From Anthostomella pinea (lineage: Eukaryota > Ascomycota > Sordariomycetes > Xylariales > Xylariaceae): a stretch of DNA of 64,000 bases. Where the stretch lies: positions 2,852,001 to 2,916,000 of the forward strand of contig CAUWAG010000010.1 of NCBI GenBank assembly GCA_963556695.1, read 5' to 3'. The translations under genes and the position numbers were made by a program. The notes beneath the pieces were generated by a model. The model was not told where the DNA came from, did no database searches, and saw nothing but the letters and a program-made list of their open reading frames with translations. This document shows, piece by piece, positions 41,515-52,726 of this stretch. Numbering within the stretch: position 1 is the stretch's first letter; each line of letters starts with the position of its first letter.

Positions 41515-42863
41515 AACTGGGTGGACAAAAGTCTCCGTACACCCCACCACTAATCTCCGACCATTAAAACAACGCAATAACCACCCTTCAACTTCAACAC
41601 TCTCTTTACAACGTAAATCACGATGGTATTTCGATCTTTTGGAGACGAATTGAGCGGCAGTCGCGCGCCGAACGGGGAGTCCACTCGCGATGCTCACTCT
41701 GCGATTGTGGCGGCGAGAGTGCTGGGGCAGAGCCGCAAGGAGGTTGCCGCCGCGTTCAAAACCACGCGCCCTGCCACCATCACTGAGACTGTCAAGCGCT
41801 TTGAGACCACCACCACCACGAAATCTGTTCCCAGAAGTGGTCGACCAAGTGCTTTGAACACTCGCAAATACGCCCGTGCTATCCAGGCAGCGAGAGACTT
41901 CCCCAGGGCCTTGTGGCAAAAGATCTGAAATAAGGCCCGCGTTCTCTGCTGTGTGAAGACTATCAAGCGCCTCTGCCACGCCAAAGGACTTGAGAAATAG
42001 CAAACAGCCAAGAAGATCGAGCTGAACAAGGAGACGGCTCGGATAAGGCGCGAATTTGCCGAATATTATGACCATCCGGAGCGTATTCTCAAGCTCTTGG
42101 AGGCACTGTCCTTTGACAAGTGTACGGTCTAAAATGAATCGGATAATCCAGGCGATTGGGTTATCCGATACTCGTCAGAGCGGTACTGTTATAATCTCGT
42201 GAACCCTACGAGTCATGGAAAGCCTCGTATTTTGATAATAATATGGTCTTAGATCTGGCTACGCGATGGAGAAGGAGGACTGGGCAAGTTGATCTTCTGC
42301 CTACTTGATCCGGATGCTCCGCGCGGAGGAGTATCCGTAGAATTATACAAATAGGTTCTTGAGAACGGCCTCCTTTCCTTCTATGAAGCTAGAGATCCTT
42401 TTGTTCAAGATAACATGATAATTTATCTCTCAGGAGGTGTTCTAAAATGGCTAAAAGAGCACGGGATTCACTGTATTGACTGGCTTCTTAATAGCCCTAA
42501 TCTCAACCCCATCGAGCACGTCTGGCGACTTCTGAAGAGGCAGATACGTGCTATTGAGCCTGAATTCTCAAAATTAAAAGACAATATCCCTCATTACCAG
42601 TACGGACACGAGTTGATTAAGAGGGCTTGGTCCGAGATAGATCCTGAGCAGGTACGCGTGCTGATCGAGTCTGTTCGCGATCGCATCGCCGCATGCAGGC
42701 GCGCTGGTGGATGATACACGCATTACTGAACGGGCTATTAAATACACTTTATTTGAGAATTTTCTGACCAGAATTGAGTGTGTTGTGGTTTAATTGAGTT
42801 GTGAGGTGTAGCAGGTCAGGGGTCCAGAAATGGGGCTGTACGGAGACTTTTGTCCCCCGATTG
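41515..42863 (+). mobile_element. Tc1/mariner-type DNA transposon (~1.35 kb)
   Basis: Flanked by TA on both sides (41513-41514; 42864-42865). The terminal inverted repeats share a perfect 19-bp core GGACAAAAGTCTCCGTACA (41523-41541 and its complement 42838-42856). The ends are fixed independently because removing the element and one TA restores an uninterrupted LINE ORF1 frame. It contains one transposase pseudogene. Confidence 0.95.
41623..42714 (+). pseudogene. Tc1-type transposase, DD34E, decayed
   Basis: ATG 41623. The N-terminal helix-turn-helix region reads VLGQSRKEVAAAFKTTRPAT then VPRSGRPSAL. The catalytic end reads FVQDNM...DWLLNSPNLNPIEHVWR, with 34 residues between Asp of QDN and Glu of PIE, the Tc1 signature. 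The first catalytic Asp region is ALSFDKCTV, altered from the usual DES. In-frame stops at about 41926, 41998, 42130, 42248 and 42352 inactivate it. Stop codon 42712-42714. Confidence 0.88.
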
Positions 42864-43195
42864 TACCATGGTAGGAACTACCGATGTGAAAAGCAAGTAT
42901 GTGCACGTTGCGCCAGTACAGTACACCAGGGGGAGTGCAAAGGACCTCATGCTGCCAACTTCGACAAATGCCCTGCACGCCCCAAGGTTGTGAAAGGCAT
43001 CATCCACAAGCACACATAAGAGCAAATCCAGGAAATAAGGCTGGCTGGAGAAAGAGCCAGATCCAAGGCCTTCAATGAAGCAGGCAGAAACCAAGCTGGG
43101 TCAACACCCAGCAATAATAACAAAGACATCACAATGCAAATCGACACAACAGATGCAACTCATCCCAGAGATGCCGATACCATTGTTGTCAGTCA

Positions 43196-46100
43196 ATGTT
43201 AGGTACATCAAACGAAGCACATCGACACGGGCATCTAGTCATCCATTCTGTGAATACAGCAGGAGGACAAAAGAGTGCAGGCCCTACAAAGTTAGCCATC
43301 AACCTGGCTAACTACAAAGGAGAACAAGCAGACATCATTCTGATACAAGAGCCCTGGATTGGCATACCACCAGGCAGGAGAATGGGAGTAAAGACACACC
43401 CCAATTACGATACATACTCCCCAGTAGATTCCTGGGACAGCGACAGTACACGGCCCAGATCTCTCATCTATGTGAGAAAATACCTTTAAGCGGATCAATT
43501 TCGGCCCTATGCTACACGAGACATCACCTGGGTCAAGGTACAAGGCATTACATTTGCCAGTGTCTACCGGCCATGTGACAACCCACAGGAAGTGGATGAT
43601 ATTCTGGAAGTATGGACTCCACCTTTTGGCTGCGTTATAGCTGGAGATTTCAATGCTGGCAACACATCCTGGGACTCGAGCAATCCAGGATATCATGGTG
43701 GTGTCATACTTGCACAGACTATGGCAGACCACGGACTGGATCTGATTTCTGAACCAGATGTCCCAACACATGACGACGGAAATGTACTAGATCTGGTGTT
43801 CTCAGATGTCCCCATGGCCGAAGCCTCAGTGAATGATGCACTCCAGTGCACTTCAGATCATGAGACATTACGAATAGTTGTCCCAATTCAGGGAGATCTA
43901 GACCAAGTCCCCAAGGCCAATCCTTGGATAGTACCGGACGATAAACTACAAGAGCTGACAGACAATGTCCAAACCAGGATCCATGAACTCCCCCGGCTGG
44001 GTGTATCCCCTGGCCAGGTAGATGCCTTTACACAAAGCTTGATCAACATGATCCAAGGCTGTATCAGGACAGTGGGCAAGAAGCCCCGTCAATCTAGGCC
44101 TACTGCTTGGTGGAATGATGACTGCAAAACAGCTATTCAGACATACAGGGCCCTTTCTAAACAGACTATAAGCCAAGAAGGGCGGAATTCAGCCCGACAA
44201 GAATTTTGCCGCGTGGTTCGGAAAGTTAGAAGAGAGTACTGGCAGACTCTAATTGATTCAGCAACTGAGCCAAAGGACCTATACAGAATCGTCTCTTGGT
44301 ACAAGCTATCAGCAGGATTGCGTTCCCCTCTAATCATCATAGGAGACCAAATATTCGATTCACAAGAGAGCAAGGCAAATGCATTACGCTTAGCCACGCT
44401 TGAACGAAGTACCTCAGACAACGATATCATTGACCCCTGGTCCGCTCAGATCACACAACCCAAGCCATATATCCCCCTTGAATACCATATCGGACTGGAA
44501 GAGGCTGAAGGGTGCACTTTAGGGACCAAGAGCAACTCCCCGGGAATAGACACCCTCACAGTACAGATTCTGAAAGCTTGCTGGCCATTCATTGGTGAAC
44601 ATATCAGAGCCCTTTTCCAGACCTGTCTACAGATTGGATACCACCCTAAACCATTCAAAGTAGTTGAGGTGGTGATGATCCTAAAACCAGGAAAGAAAGA
44701 CTATTCCAATCCCAGGGCCTACAGACCAATATTGCTATTGTCGTGTCTTGGCAAAGGCCTAGAATGACTCATCGCGAAAAGAATTACCTGGTTTGTTGTC
44801 AAACTTGAAATTCTAGCTCCACAACATTTTGGAGCTCTACTAAAGCGCTCTGCCACTGACCTGGTAGCTGCACTCATACACGATATTGAGCAGGCCCTTG
44901 ACCAAGGCCTCGTTGCAACAGTAGTCACGTCAGATGTGAAAGGGGCTTTGATGCTGCCCTAATAGGAAGGCTGGTGGTTTGCATGAGAGAACAGGGCTGG
45001 CCGGGCTTTCTCATAAGATGGGTCCAGTCATTCATGTCCGAGCGGTCCGCAGGGGTTCGGTTTGAAGGTATTGTGACCGATATTAAAGCTCTCACTTGTG
45101 GGCTACCACAAGGCTCACCAGCCTCTCCAATCCTTTACATGCTGTATACAGAGCCAATCTGTGCCCAACTTGGTATGAAAAAGAGACGCTTTGGATATAC
45201 AGACAACCTAGCAACTCTCTGCATTAAAAAGAACCTTAAAGAAACAGCTACAGAGGCTTTTGAAAATCTTTATTTGCTCAGTCAATGGGGACATAACAAC
45301 GTTATTGAATTTGACCCTAACAAAATTGAGATCATGCACTTCTTAAGGAAAAAGAACTCAGACAACCCTCCAGTCCGCCACGGGACAATGAACAAAACAG
45401 CAAAGGATTCCATGCGATGGCTGGGTGTCTTCCTGGATAGAAAACTAAACTTTAAAAATCACGTTTCCTACTGGGCCAAGAAAGCTAATAAGGTAGCAAA
45501 TCACCTTCAAGGACTATGCAACACAGTCAAAAGACTTCTAGTAAAGTCAACCAAAAAGGCTGTGAAAGCTTGTGTTATTCCTATTCTTACACATGACCTG
45601 GAGGCCTGGTACCCAGGAATCAAGAAAGTTGAGAGCTTAGGTGGGACATCAGCATGTCGCATTAAGAGGCTTCTTGGAACAATAAATGCCGTACTACGAA
45701 CAGCGATCAGGGCTATCTTGCCAGTCTGGAAAACACACCCTGGACATATCCTACACTTTGAATCGCAGATTCCCCCAGCAGGAGTTCTTGCAGAGTTAAT
45801 AAGACGACGTCACGGCCTCCGACTAGGACGAATAGACCAGAGACACCCTCTTGTTGGCAGGCTCCAAATATAAGCTCATAAGAATCCAACAAGGCTACAA
45901 AGGAGCTTCCAGCTAGTCCCTGACTTCCAGAGACCAACACTTACCAGGCCATCATAAAAGAAGCCCCCAATCCATAAAGACAAAGACAAAGAAATAGAGC
46001 TCTTCAAGCAATGGCTACAGGAGAGAAACGTGAACACTGACCTTGTCATCTATTCAGATGGATCATAGTTGGACGACCAAGGCACAACCCGCACTAGATG

Positions 46101-46805
46101 GGGTTATACCATCAGGAAAGGCGGCACTACACAAAAAGTATACCGGGGAAAGGGCAGACTTCTCCAAGCAGAAGTAGTAAATGCTGAAGTCCATGGTGCT
46201 CTCCAAGGTCTTGTAGCAGCCAGGGCAATTGGATACGGAAAACAGCTATATATTTGCCTGGACAACACGTCAGTGGTAGACGGGCTTAATAGGACTCCAC
46301 CCGAGACATCACCGAACATTTTTCTACGATTTCAAGAACTTGCCACAGCACACACTCCTGGAGTGACCGTCAAGTGGATTCCTGGACACAGAGATATTGA
46401 TGGCAACGAAGCTGCCGACACACTAACAAAAAAAGGTACCATGCTAGAAACAGACACGACAAACCTTCCTATAATCTCTTGGGTCAAGAGAGATCTCAAA
46501 AAAAAGGGCAAGAAAGAGTTCAACCAATAATAAAAAGACCAATCAGAACCTAGATATCAAGAAGTATACTCACATACAGTAACTAAAAGAGACCTTATAT
46601 CTTTTAAGAGGAGTACTTTATACAGACTTCTAGCAGCCAGATCTGGACATGGCGACTTTGCCAGATACCATGAATGCTTTGGGCATACAGACTCGCATGA
46701 TCACTGCAGCTGTGGTAAGAAGAAAACACCACAACATATTTTCTTTTGTAAGAGGCTAGGAAAAAACCGGCTGCTGCCTAAATACTCGCCTAGAACAGCT
46801 TGTTT
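43196..46805 (+). pseudogene. LINE ORF2 (endonuclease, RT, RNase H), decayed
   Basis: Endonuclease: IILIQEPWIG, VIAGDFNAGNTSW, NVLDLVFSD, TSDHETL (43330-43870). Reverse transcriptase: MILKPGKKDYSNPRAYRPI, LPQGSPASPILY and the active-site box GYTDNLATL at about 45193-45219. There the second catalytic Asp is Asn (GAC to AAC), so RT is dead by sequence alone. RNase H: VIYSDGS, AEVHGAL, LDNTSVV, HRDIDGNEAAD (46048-46425). The end has CSCGKKKTPQHIFFCKR. Stops at 43487 and 44765, a frameshift near 44950, and stops at 45871 and 46066. Confidence 0.9.
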
Positions 46806-47089
46806 ATAATACTTAGAAGAGAGGAACACAGAATGGGCAAAATTCGTGGAGAAGAGCAAGTTATTTTCAACAATCTGCCCCCGATAGATAGCTTTTCTTG
46901 AAGGACCAGATGGATGACCCCAAGGTCATACCGCCGCAACAACGGGGATGGGCCCGTGAGCGGGACTGACTATACTTACTATCTTGAGACCTCCACAACC
47001 CTGCGATACAGAGGCTCTGGGAGGCGTGGTTTGCACTACTGAGGAGCTACCCCCCACGTTAAATACAATCAATCAATCAATCAATCAAT

Positions 47090-48958
47090 ATGTACAGACA
47101 TTATCCACATGAACTAACATTGATCTCTTACAGGAACCGAGACCTAGAGAACGAGACAGAGGCTCCAGAGGACGAAGGTTTCTCAGAGGAGTAGGTGTGC
47201 ATGGACTGAGATGCGACTAGTCATTGGCAGCATTCTTAGGCATTTCAACCTCTATGTCTAAAAGCCAGGGATAGATCAAGAAACAGACGATTTGATTTCT
47301 CTGGGACAAACCGTCGTTGCACATCGAGTTCATATTGAGACAATGGGGATGATCCAACAGATCCAATAACCTGCGCCACAGATCGGTTGAATGGTCAAGG
47401 GGATCTGATCAGACTGAGTAGGTCCGTTCGGTTGTAATTGCCTGGTCTTTTTCATCGTTTCGTGGTGGGTGGGCGGACCTGAAGTTCCTCCTAGCATGTT
47501 TGATGAGGGGCTGGTCTCATGCTCGTCCCTGTCCATCTAGGATCTAATGCAGATGCCTAGGTACCATAGACTCCTATTTGTCAAAGTGCTTGTTACCAGT
47601 GACATATTGGAAAGACATTGAGACAATTCTGTATTTTAATACTGGATCCAACTGCCATATGTCACGCTGTGGACCTGCCGACGGTCAATCAAATATCCAC
47701 AATGACAGCCGCTCTTTAATTGTGTTCCACACACGGCCTAAATAGAAGCCTTTGACATGTATGCCGCCACATTAAGCGACACAAAATCACCTCAAGGCTG
47801 ATTCACAAATTCCGAAATCTGGTGGGTATTATAGGCCAGGGCTACCCAGCCAGGAAGTGATCTGAAAACCAGCTCGCGCAGTGGCTTGAATGTAGCAATA
47901 GAGCTTTAGTCTTAACACTAGCATATCATTCATAATCACGAGTACCTACTGCAAGGTGAGATGCTTCTTATATGTGTGAATGAATATTTATACTCACCGC
48001 GTCTCAAAAACTAGTCGACGCTTGATGTTGACTCTCTTGAAGAGCGTCCCGGACCGATTAATCGAACGGATTCAAGCCCCAGCCGCCGCCGTCTCCGATG
48101 TAGCATGAACTCGCTGCGAGCTGTCTGATGTCGTCCCTAGAGTTAACCTGCACTTTGCTGTTCTCTTCCAGCTGGCATTGCGTCCGCCATGAAATGAGAA
48201 AATGAGGTGTCGGATGAAGAAGAAGGAAGATGCAAGATGCACGTTTGCTGGCTCAGAGTCGGCAGCGGGGACATTTATGGGAGGTGGGCGATGAGTCAAT
48301 ATAATTAAGGTTTTGGCTACCATCGTCCATAATTTCCTGACGATTCATAGGCTGGTGTCTGAGTCCAATTGCGCGCGTTTTTTTGGGTTTGAGAAAAGAA
48401 AGAAAAGGGAAAAAGCCCACAGAAGTATAAAAGTTCGGGAAATTGCTTATCTTTCAATCTCTAACTTCACCGTGTGGGCCTTTATGACTCCTGACCACCA
48501 AGTCAGCTTACTGTCCTGGGCAGGTTTAAGGAGGGAAGCATATCATATGTGTGATTCTATTCTCTATGCGTACCTACTTGGTATCCCCTGTTCCTGCCAT
48601 GGGATGATTATCTGCGAGCTCAAAATGCAACGATACGGGTTTGAATGCGATATTGGGACAGTCATCTACCTCAATCGTAATCTGTTGGAGTCATGCCAAT
48701 CACAAACGTGAATGTCCACTTCATAGCAGAGCTTTATAGTCATGGATAAGGTAGGCAAATCCAATGTTGGTACGGACTCACCCAGTCTTTAGAGACTTAT
48801 AGCTGTTGTCCCGGTACTTTAAACGACAGTTTCTGGTACAAACCAAGAGTGTTTACTTGAGTTGACTCAGTCAGACATCTACTTGACTCACATAGATTTT
48901 GGCCACACACTCAGTCCAGGATATTGGGAGCATACATAGTAGGTGCCTCTGAACCTGG
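47090..48958. other. Right flank of the transposon island, no gene
   Basis: 1.9 kb without a recognisable gene or repeat copy. Short open frames only (for example 48313-48711). Moderate AT content. Confidence 0.45.
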
Positions 48959-49408
48959 ATGGAACAAAATCTCCCATCATCGACAACACACGCTGAACAC
49001 GCTGAACACGCTGAACACGCTGAACAAGATCGAGAATACCAACAACTGTTGGTCTACAAGATGTCTACTGGTGGAGAACTCTTTGGGTCTAGTGAGCTGA
49101 CAGCTCCAGATTACTCAATTAGAAAACTGGGTAAGCAGATCCGCATCAATACTGAAGACAACCTTGTCTGGGCCAGAATCATCAAGAGACTTCCCAACAA
49201 TGTCCCGCTTCTCCGTTTCCGGGATGGCGACCAGAGCAGGAATCCCTACAGATTTGCCACACCCGGAGACGACGAGAGGCAGGGAAGGCCAGCGACGGTC
49301 ACTCATCTACTCGGAAGCGAGTTTCGGGTGACATACTACGACAACGTCACCAAGAGTGGTGATGCCACTGCAATTGTCACCGAGGATGAGTTGCAGAGAA
49401 TGTTCTAA
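48959..49408 (+). CDS. Hypothetical protein with His-Ala-Glu repeats
   Basis: 149 aa from ATG 48959, intronless. After MEQNLPSSTT come four or five HAE triplets (a CACGCTGAA 9-bp tandem repeat, 48990-49025). Then follows a compact segment of mixed charge: RKLGKQIRINTEDNLVWARI, PNNVPLLRFRDGDQ, VTHLLGSEFRVTYYDNVTK. It suggests a small beta-rich fold. No signal peptide. No family recognised. Coherent composition favours a real gene, but it lies in a gene-poor stretch. Confidence 0.5.
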   Translation: MEQNLPSSTTHAEHAEHAEHAEQDREYQQLLVYKMSTGGELFGSSELTAPDYSIRKLGKQIRINTEDNLVWARIIKRLPNNVPLLRFRDGDQSRNPYRFATPGDDERQGRPATVTHLLGSEFRVTYYDNVTKSGDATAIVTEDELQRMF

Positions 49409-49705
49409 TCCGAGTCGGTCACACGTGTATGCGTGAGATCGGAGACAAAGGATGGTGCGGGATGGGCCACCTAGGAGGTGGGGGGCACTGGGCATCAACT
49501 GAGGTTAAGGGAAACATATCTTCTTTCCTACTTCAGTCTGGGGTTTGGGAAAATGGTGGATAGACATAACACTGACTACGGTACGACCTCCTTGGGATAC
49601 TCAGATGTACATGAATCAACCAGACTGTCCCAGAACACCCATACCGTCTGCATTATGCGATTTGTGCCCGTTTCGAAGACACCATTTTTCAAGCACCTGC
49701 ATCCC

Positions 49706-51182
49706 TCATGCAGATCCTCCATCTGCCGGCGCTCCTCGGCTCTGGCCCATGAACACGACAAGCAAAGCCATATACCTGAATGGCGAAGCCGCGTCAGTGT
49801 GTCACTCTTAAAATCTTCATTGTTACTCACGATGCGGATGCGGTGAGCATTTCGTGTCTCTTTGCAGTCGTGCAAACGCTCAGCACAAGACCAAACACCA
49901 TGGCACAGCAACACTGCAGTCCCATGATCTTGGCCATGGTCAGTCCATCCATGTTCGACTGTGACCACCAGTATAGCGGGTACAGAGGTCCGGAAAGCAG
50001 GACCAGCATCACCGCAATGAGGATCATCATCTTGAAAATGAGAATCCTCTTGGTTGAGTAGATGATTGTTTCGCCAGGCCCGGCAAGCTGGGCTTCGTCC
50101 TGTAGTCTCGCAAGCTTAGTATCACTGATAGCGCACGTATGATCTGGAAGAATTACGCTGGAGAAGAAGATCCACTGATGTAAGGCTAATGTCAGTCATC
50201 CAAAACCGAAACCAAAGTCGAGTGTCAGTGGCATACCATCAAGACCCTGTTGTTCAACCTGACAAGTGCTTTGAGAACAAACCGATCGAACCATGCCTGG
50301 TCGTCTGTTGCGGTGAGCTTCACCAAGTCGTGCTTGTTGAGATGATATCTCTCGTGCCTCACTATAGGTGCCTTGTTGTTGAAGAAGTTGTTCAGACTCC
50401 AGACATCGAAAGAGGAAGGCTTCTTCAAGGCAGAGAGTCGATGGGAGAGATCGACAACTTCGCCTACCGTTGGCATAAGGGAGTTAGCACTGTCCTGACA
50501 TGAGCCTCTGGTCCGTCGCAGTACCATATTCCAGCAGCTTCGCCTTGATCTTATCTATCAACTGCTTCCTCTCGCCGTAATCAATGTCATCGACCTCACG
50601 GGTCCTGAGCATATTCGGTCTGTTCTTCCCATCTCGCTCGTCCAGGTGATAGAGCTGCGTTTCGAGTGCGCGCAGCTCGTCCTGCATGTGAAGTAGAACG
50701 CGGGCTTGAAGGTACCGAAAACCCCGGAATATGAAGAGGTTGTCAGCGGAGGAATAGAAATTGGCCAGCATGGGATATCCTTCAGGGGCGTCGGCGACCG
50801 TACACGATGTAAGCAGCAGTTTTCAGAGCGTCCAGGGGCGGTACCTCCGACTTACTGTGGTATGTAGTATACTTCTCAGGATCATTTGCAAGATCGAGTC
50901 GATCGATTTCGAAGCTGTCTGGCCCTTTGGAGTCGTTGCTAGGCTCACTAGCCCCCTGGAGAACCCCTTTAAACGTTAACTTGGTTCACCACGAAGCATC
51001 ATTGAGACGTCTGCAGTGTTCGCTTTACCTAATTCAATGTTAGGATCCATCTTGAGCGGCTGGGAGTCTTGGGTCTTTTGCAGCGGAGAATGATGCTGGA
51101 ACGTCAGCGGACGGGAAGGAGGTGGGCTGGCGCGCATCTTCGAGTCGGTGGATTCATCATGTTTGCTATCGGGAGTTTGCAT
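49706..51182 (-). CDS. DUF6594 membrane protein
   Basis: Six exons, all junctions in phase: 51182-51029, 50966-50856, 50779-50525, 50463-50237, 50174-49831, 49775-49706; 386 aa. Introns are 62, 76, 61, 62 and 55 nt. The DUF6594 signature is Ser/Pro-rich N terminus, YPMLANFYSSADNLFIFRGF, a coiled region (LHMQDELRALETQLYHLDE), DVWSLNNFFNNKAPIVRHE, an acidic linker, then C-terminal membrane helices. These are IFKMMILIAVMLVLLSGPLY, IMGLQCCCAMVFGLVLS and, after AKRHEMLTASAS, YMALLVVFMG. It is a common fungal membrane protein of unknown role. An upstream ATG at 51290 is an alternative start. Confidence 0.82.
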
Positions 51183-51694
51183 GCATACTCGTCTTCTCGT
51201 GTTCCATGAGCGCCTCGGACACGTATCTAGTCGGATTTTACATCCCACTGCGGCTTCCAAGGAACCCTGTGGGGCGCGGACGATGTTCATGTCGTCCGAC
51301 GTTACACAGGTTCAATAATACGCTGGCATTCCTGCCAGCCAACTCGTTGTAGCCATTTGCCGTTAGGATAGTACAGATAGGATGGTGGTTTCTTGATAAG
51401 TGTTATGGTTTTCCCATGAATGGGAGGGGCCCCTTTCCGGTTCATACGGGGAGATATATAGAGCCCATGCGCCGCCCCTGGAGATCAAATCGACTCCTCT
51501 TCTGCACACCAGACGGCCTCTAGAGGATGATCTGAATGGGCGAATGTGACTAGTACAAAGTCTCCCTTTTCACAGTAGACCCGGCTGGGAGTTCTCGATT
51601 CGTGGGAAACCTTACCTCGAATGACCTGTAGATGTTGGATACAGAGCCAACTCCTGTTCTTGTCCAATGCATCCCATGGCTCTGAAGTCCAGAG
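51183..51694. other. Intergenic, upstream of the DUF6594 gene
   Basis: No gene seen. The right end is the target site of solo LTR copy 2. Confidence 0.45.
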
Positions 51695-51892
51695 TGTGAG
51701 ATTTCAAAGTGTTCTATTAAGGAGAGGAATTCCAACTACTCTGGAGCGGCCAGAGTGGCCCTCTATATATCCAAGATACTAAAGGAAAGGATACGTGGCC
51801 TTATATTGGCCACGTATGTGACAGAGTCACGAATGGGGATGGTGATCCTGAAGGATGACTATGGATGGGCTAACATAGCCCAGAATCCAACA
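51695..51892 (+). repeat. Solo LTR, copy 2 (198 bp)
   Basis: Same family as 4258-4452: TGTGAGATTTC...CAGAATCCAACA. Flanked by a perfect 5-bp duplication CAGAG (51690-51694 and 51893-51897). Differs from copy 1 by a few substitutions and a 3-bp length difference. Confidence 0.92.
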
Positions 51893-51897
51893 CAGAG

Positions 51898-52726
51898 TCG
51901 GTGACATGCTTCGCAGGTATCAGTGGTAATAGCGAATGGATGAGAGCATTCGATGCACTGGCCTTCTTGGGAGCAGAGATATCCAGCTGTATATATACAC
52001 CACTTTATCTGACAAATTCTTTTATACCTTTCGGTCTAGTTACGGCTCGATACGGAAGTCCGGCGGCCCGGTACGGCTCGTTCTAGACATCTAACGGCGC
52101 GACCCGGTGGTCCAAATGCCGAAAGGGAAGTCTAACAGGGGCTACAGTAATTCAGCGGTTCGAATCCCTTATTCGTCACTTCTAGGTTATTTAAAAGCCT
52201 GATAGTTTGCCCTTTATTCATGGTCGTCCCGTGGCAACGTGAGTATGCACTCTCTGGCCTTGCGACAATCTCACTCGCCCCCATTCAAGGCGAAGGAGAG
52301 GCTACATCACGAACACGGTGCAGCGGGCCGTATCAGATGACATCCCTGGCGAGGGCGGCCACCTCGTTAATGACAGACATGTGCTCGCTGATAGTATCTG
52401 TCAAGGGTCGACATCACGCGGCCAATAGCGCGAGCCATTTGAAACACACGGCGGGGGACGAGATCCGACTCGTTAAGGGTCACGTCGAAGCTATAACAGC
52501 CGAGTGGGGTTGGCTGCGACTCCAACTCTGCGACATCCCCAAGCAAGACACATCATTCCTGACGACGGAAGCACGCGTCCACCCAACGTGGTCTCTCGTG
52601 TCGGAAATGGTCCCTTGATGTGACCACGGACCAGATACCTATACATATAGGCCATGCGCTACCATCTACGGGCTCCCCGGATCCTTTGGCGTTGCACTTG
52701 GGGTAAGCTTCCACGCCCCCGGCGCC
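51898..52726. other. Intergenic, no supported gene
   Basis: A 132-codon open frame (52220-52618) shows no domain. A B-box-like GGTTCGAATCCC at 52152-52163 is present, but no tRNA cloverleaf forms around it. Confidence 0.45.

Larger units (their letters stand above)
41350..43202 (+). pseudogene. LINE ORF1 (zinc-knuckle protein), split by transposon
   Basis: Left part ends VHQCASCFR at 41512. Taking out the Tc1 element with one TA copy, the frame resumes YHGRNYRCEKQVCARC and HQGECKGPH...CPARP. This gives three tandem Cys/His knuckles typical of LINE gag-like ORF1 proteins that bind RNA. It stops at TAG 43200-43202. The ORF1 stop overlaps the ORF2 start in ATGTTAG (43196-43202). Confidence 0.75.
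41274..47089 (+). mobile_element. LINE (I/Tad-like non-LTR retrotransposon), split by a Tc1 element
   Basis: ORF1 remnants with zinc knuckles, then ORF2 with AP-endonuclease, reverse transcriptase, RNase H and a terminal CxCG...HxxxxC motif, then a 3' UTR ending in (CAAT)n at 47066-47089 rather than poly(A). A Tc1 transposon occupies 41515-42863. The left end abuts the chromovirus LTR, so the LINE 5' part is missing or was cut by that insertion. Multiple stops and a frameshift near 44950 show it is dead. The same 3' tail is found on the SINE at 40480-41033. Confidence 0.9.

Noticed and set aside
47054..47089. (CAAT)n as an ordinary microsatellite
   Set aside because: The same tail ends both LINE and SINE at the expected 3' position, so it is part of the elements.
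50484..50530. Apparent frameshift in the DUF6594 gene
   Set aside because: A 61-nt intron (50464-50524) with GT/AG ends restores the frame exactly, so the gene is intact.
52098..52175. Possible tRNA around GGTTCGAATCCC
   Set aside because: The B box is good, but the T stem has a mismatch and no upstream sequence pairs with the putative acceptor 3' strand.
52220..52618. 132-codon ORF upstream of the metallophosphatase
   Set aside because: No domain and no coherent protein character; probably promoter DNA.
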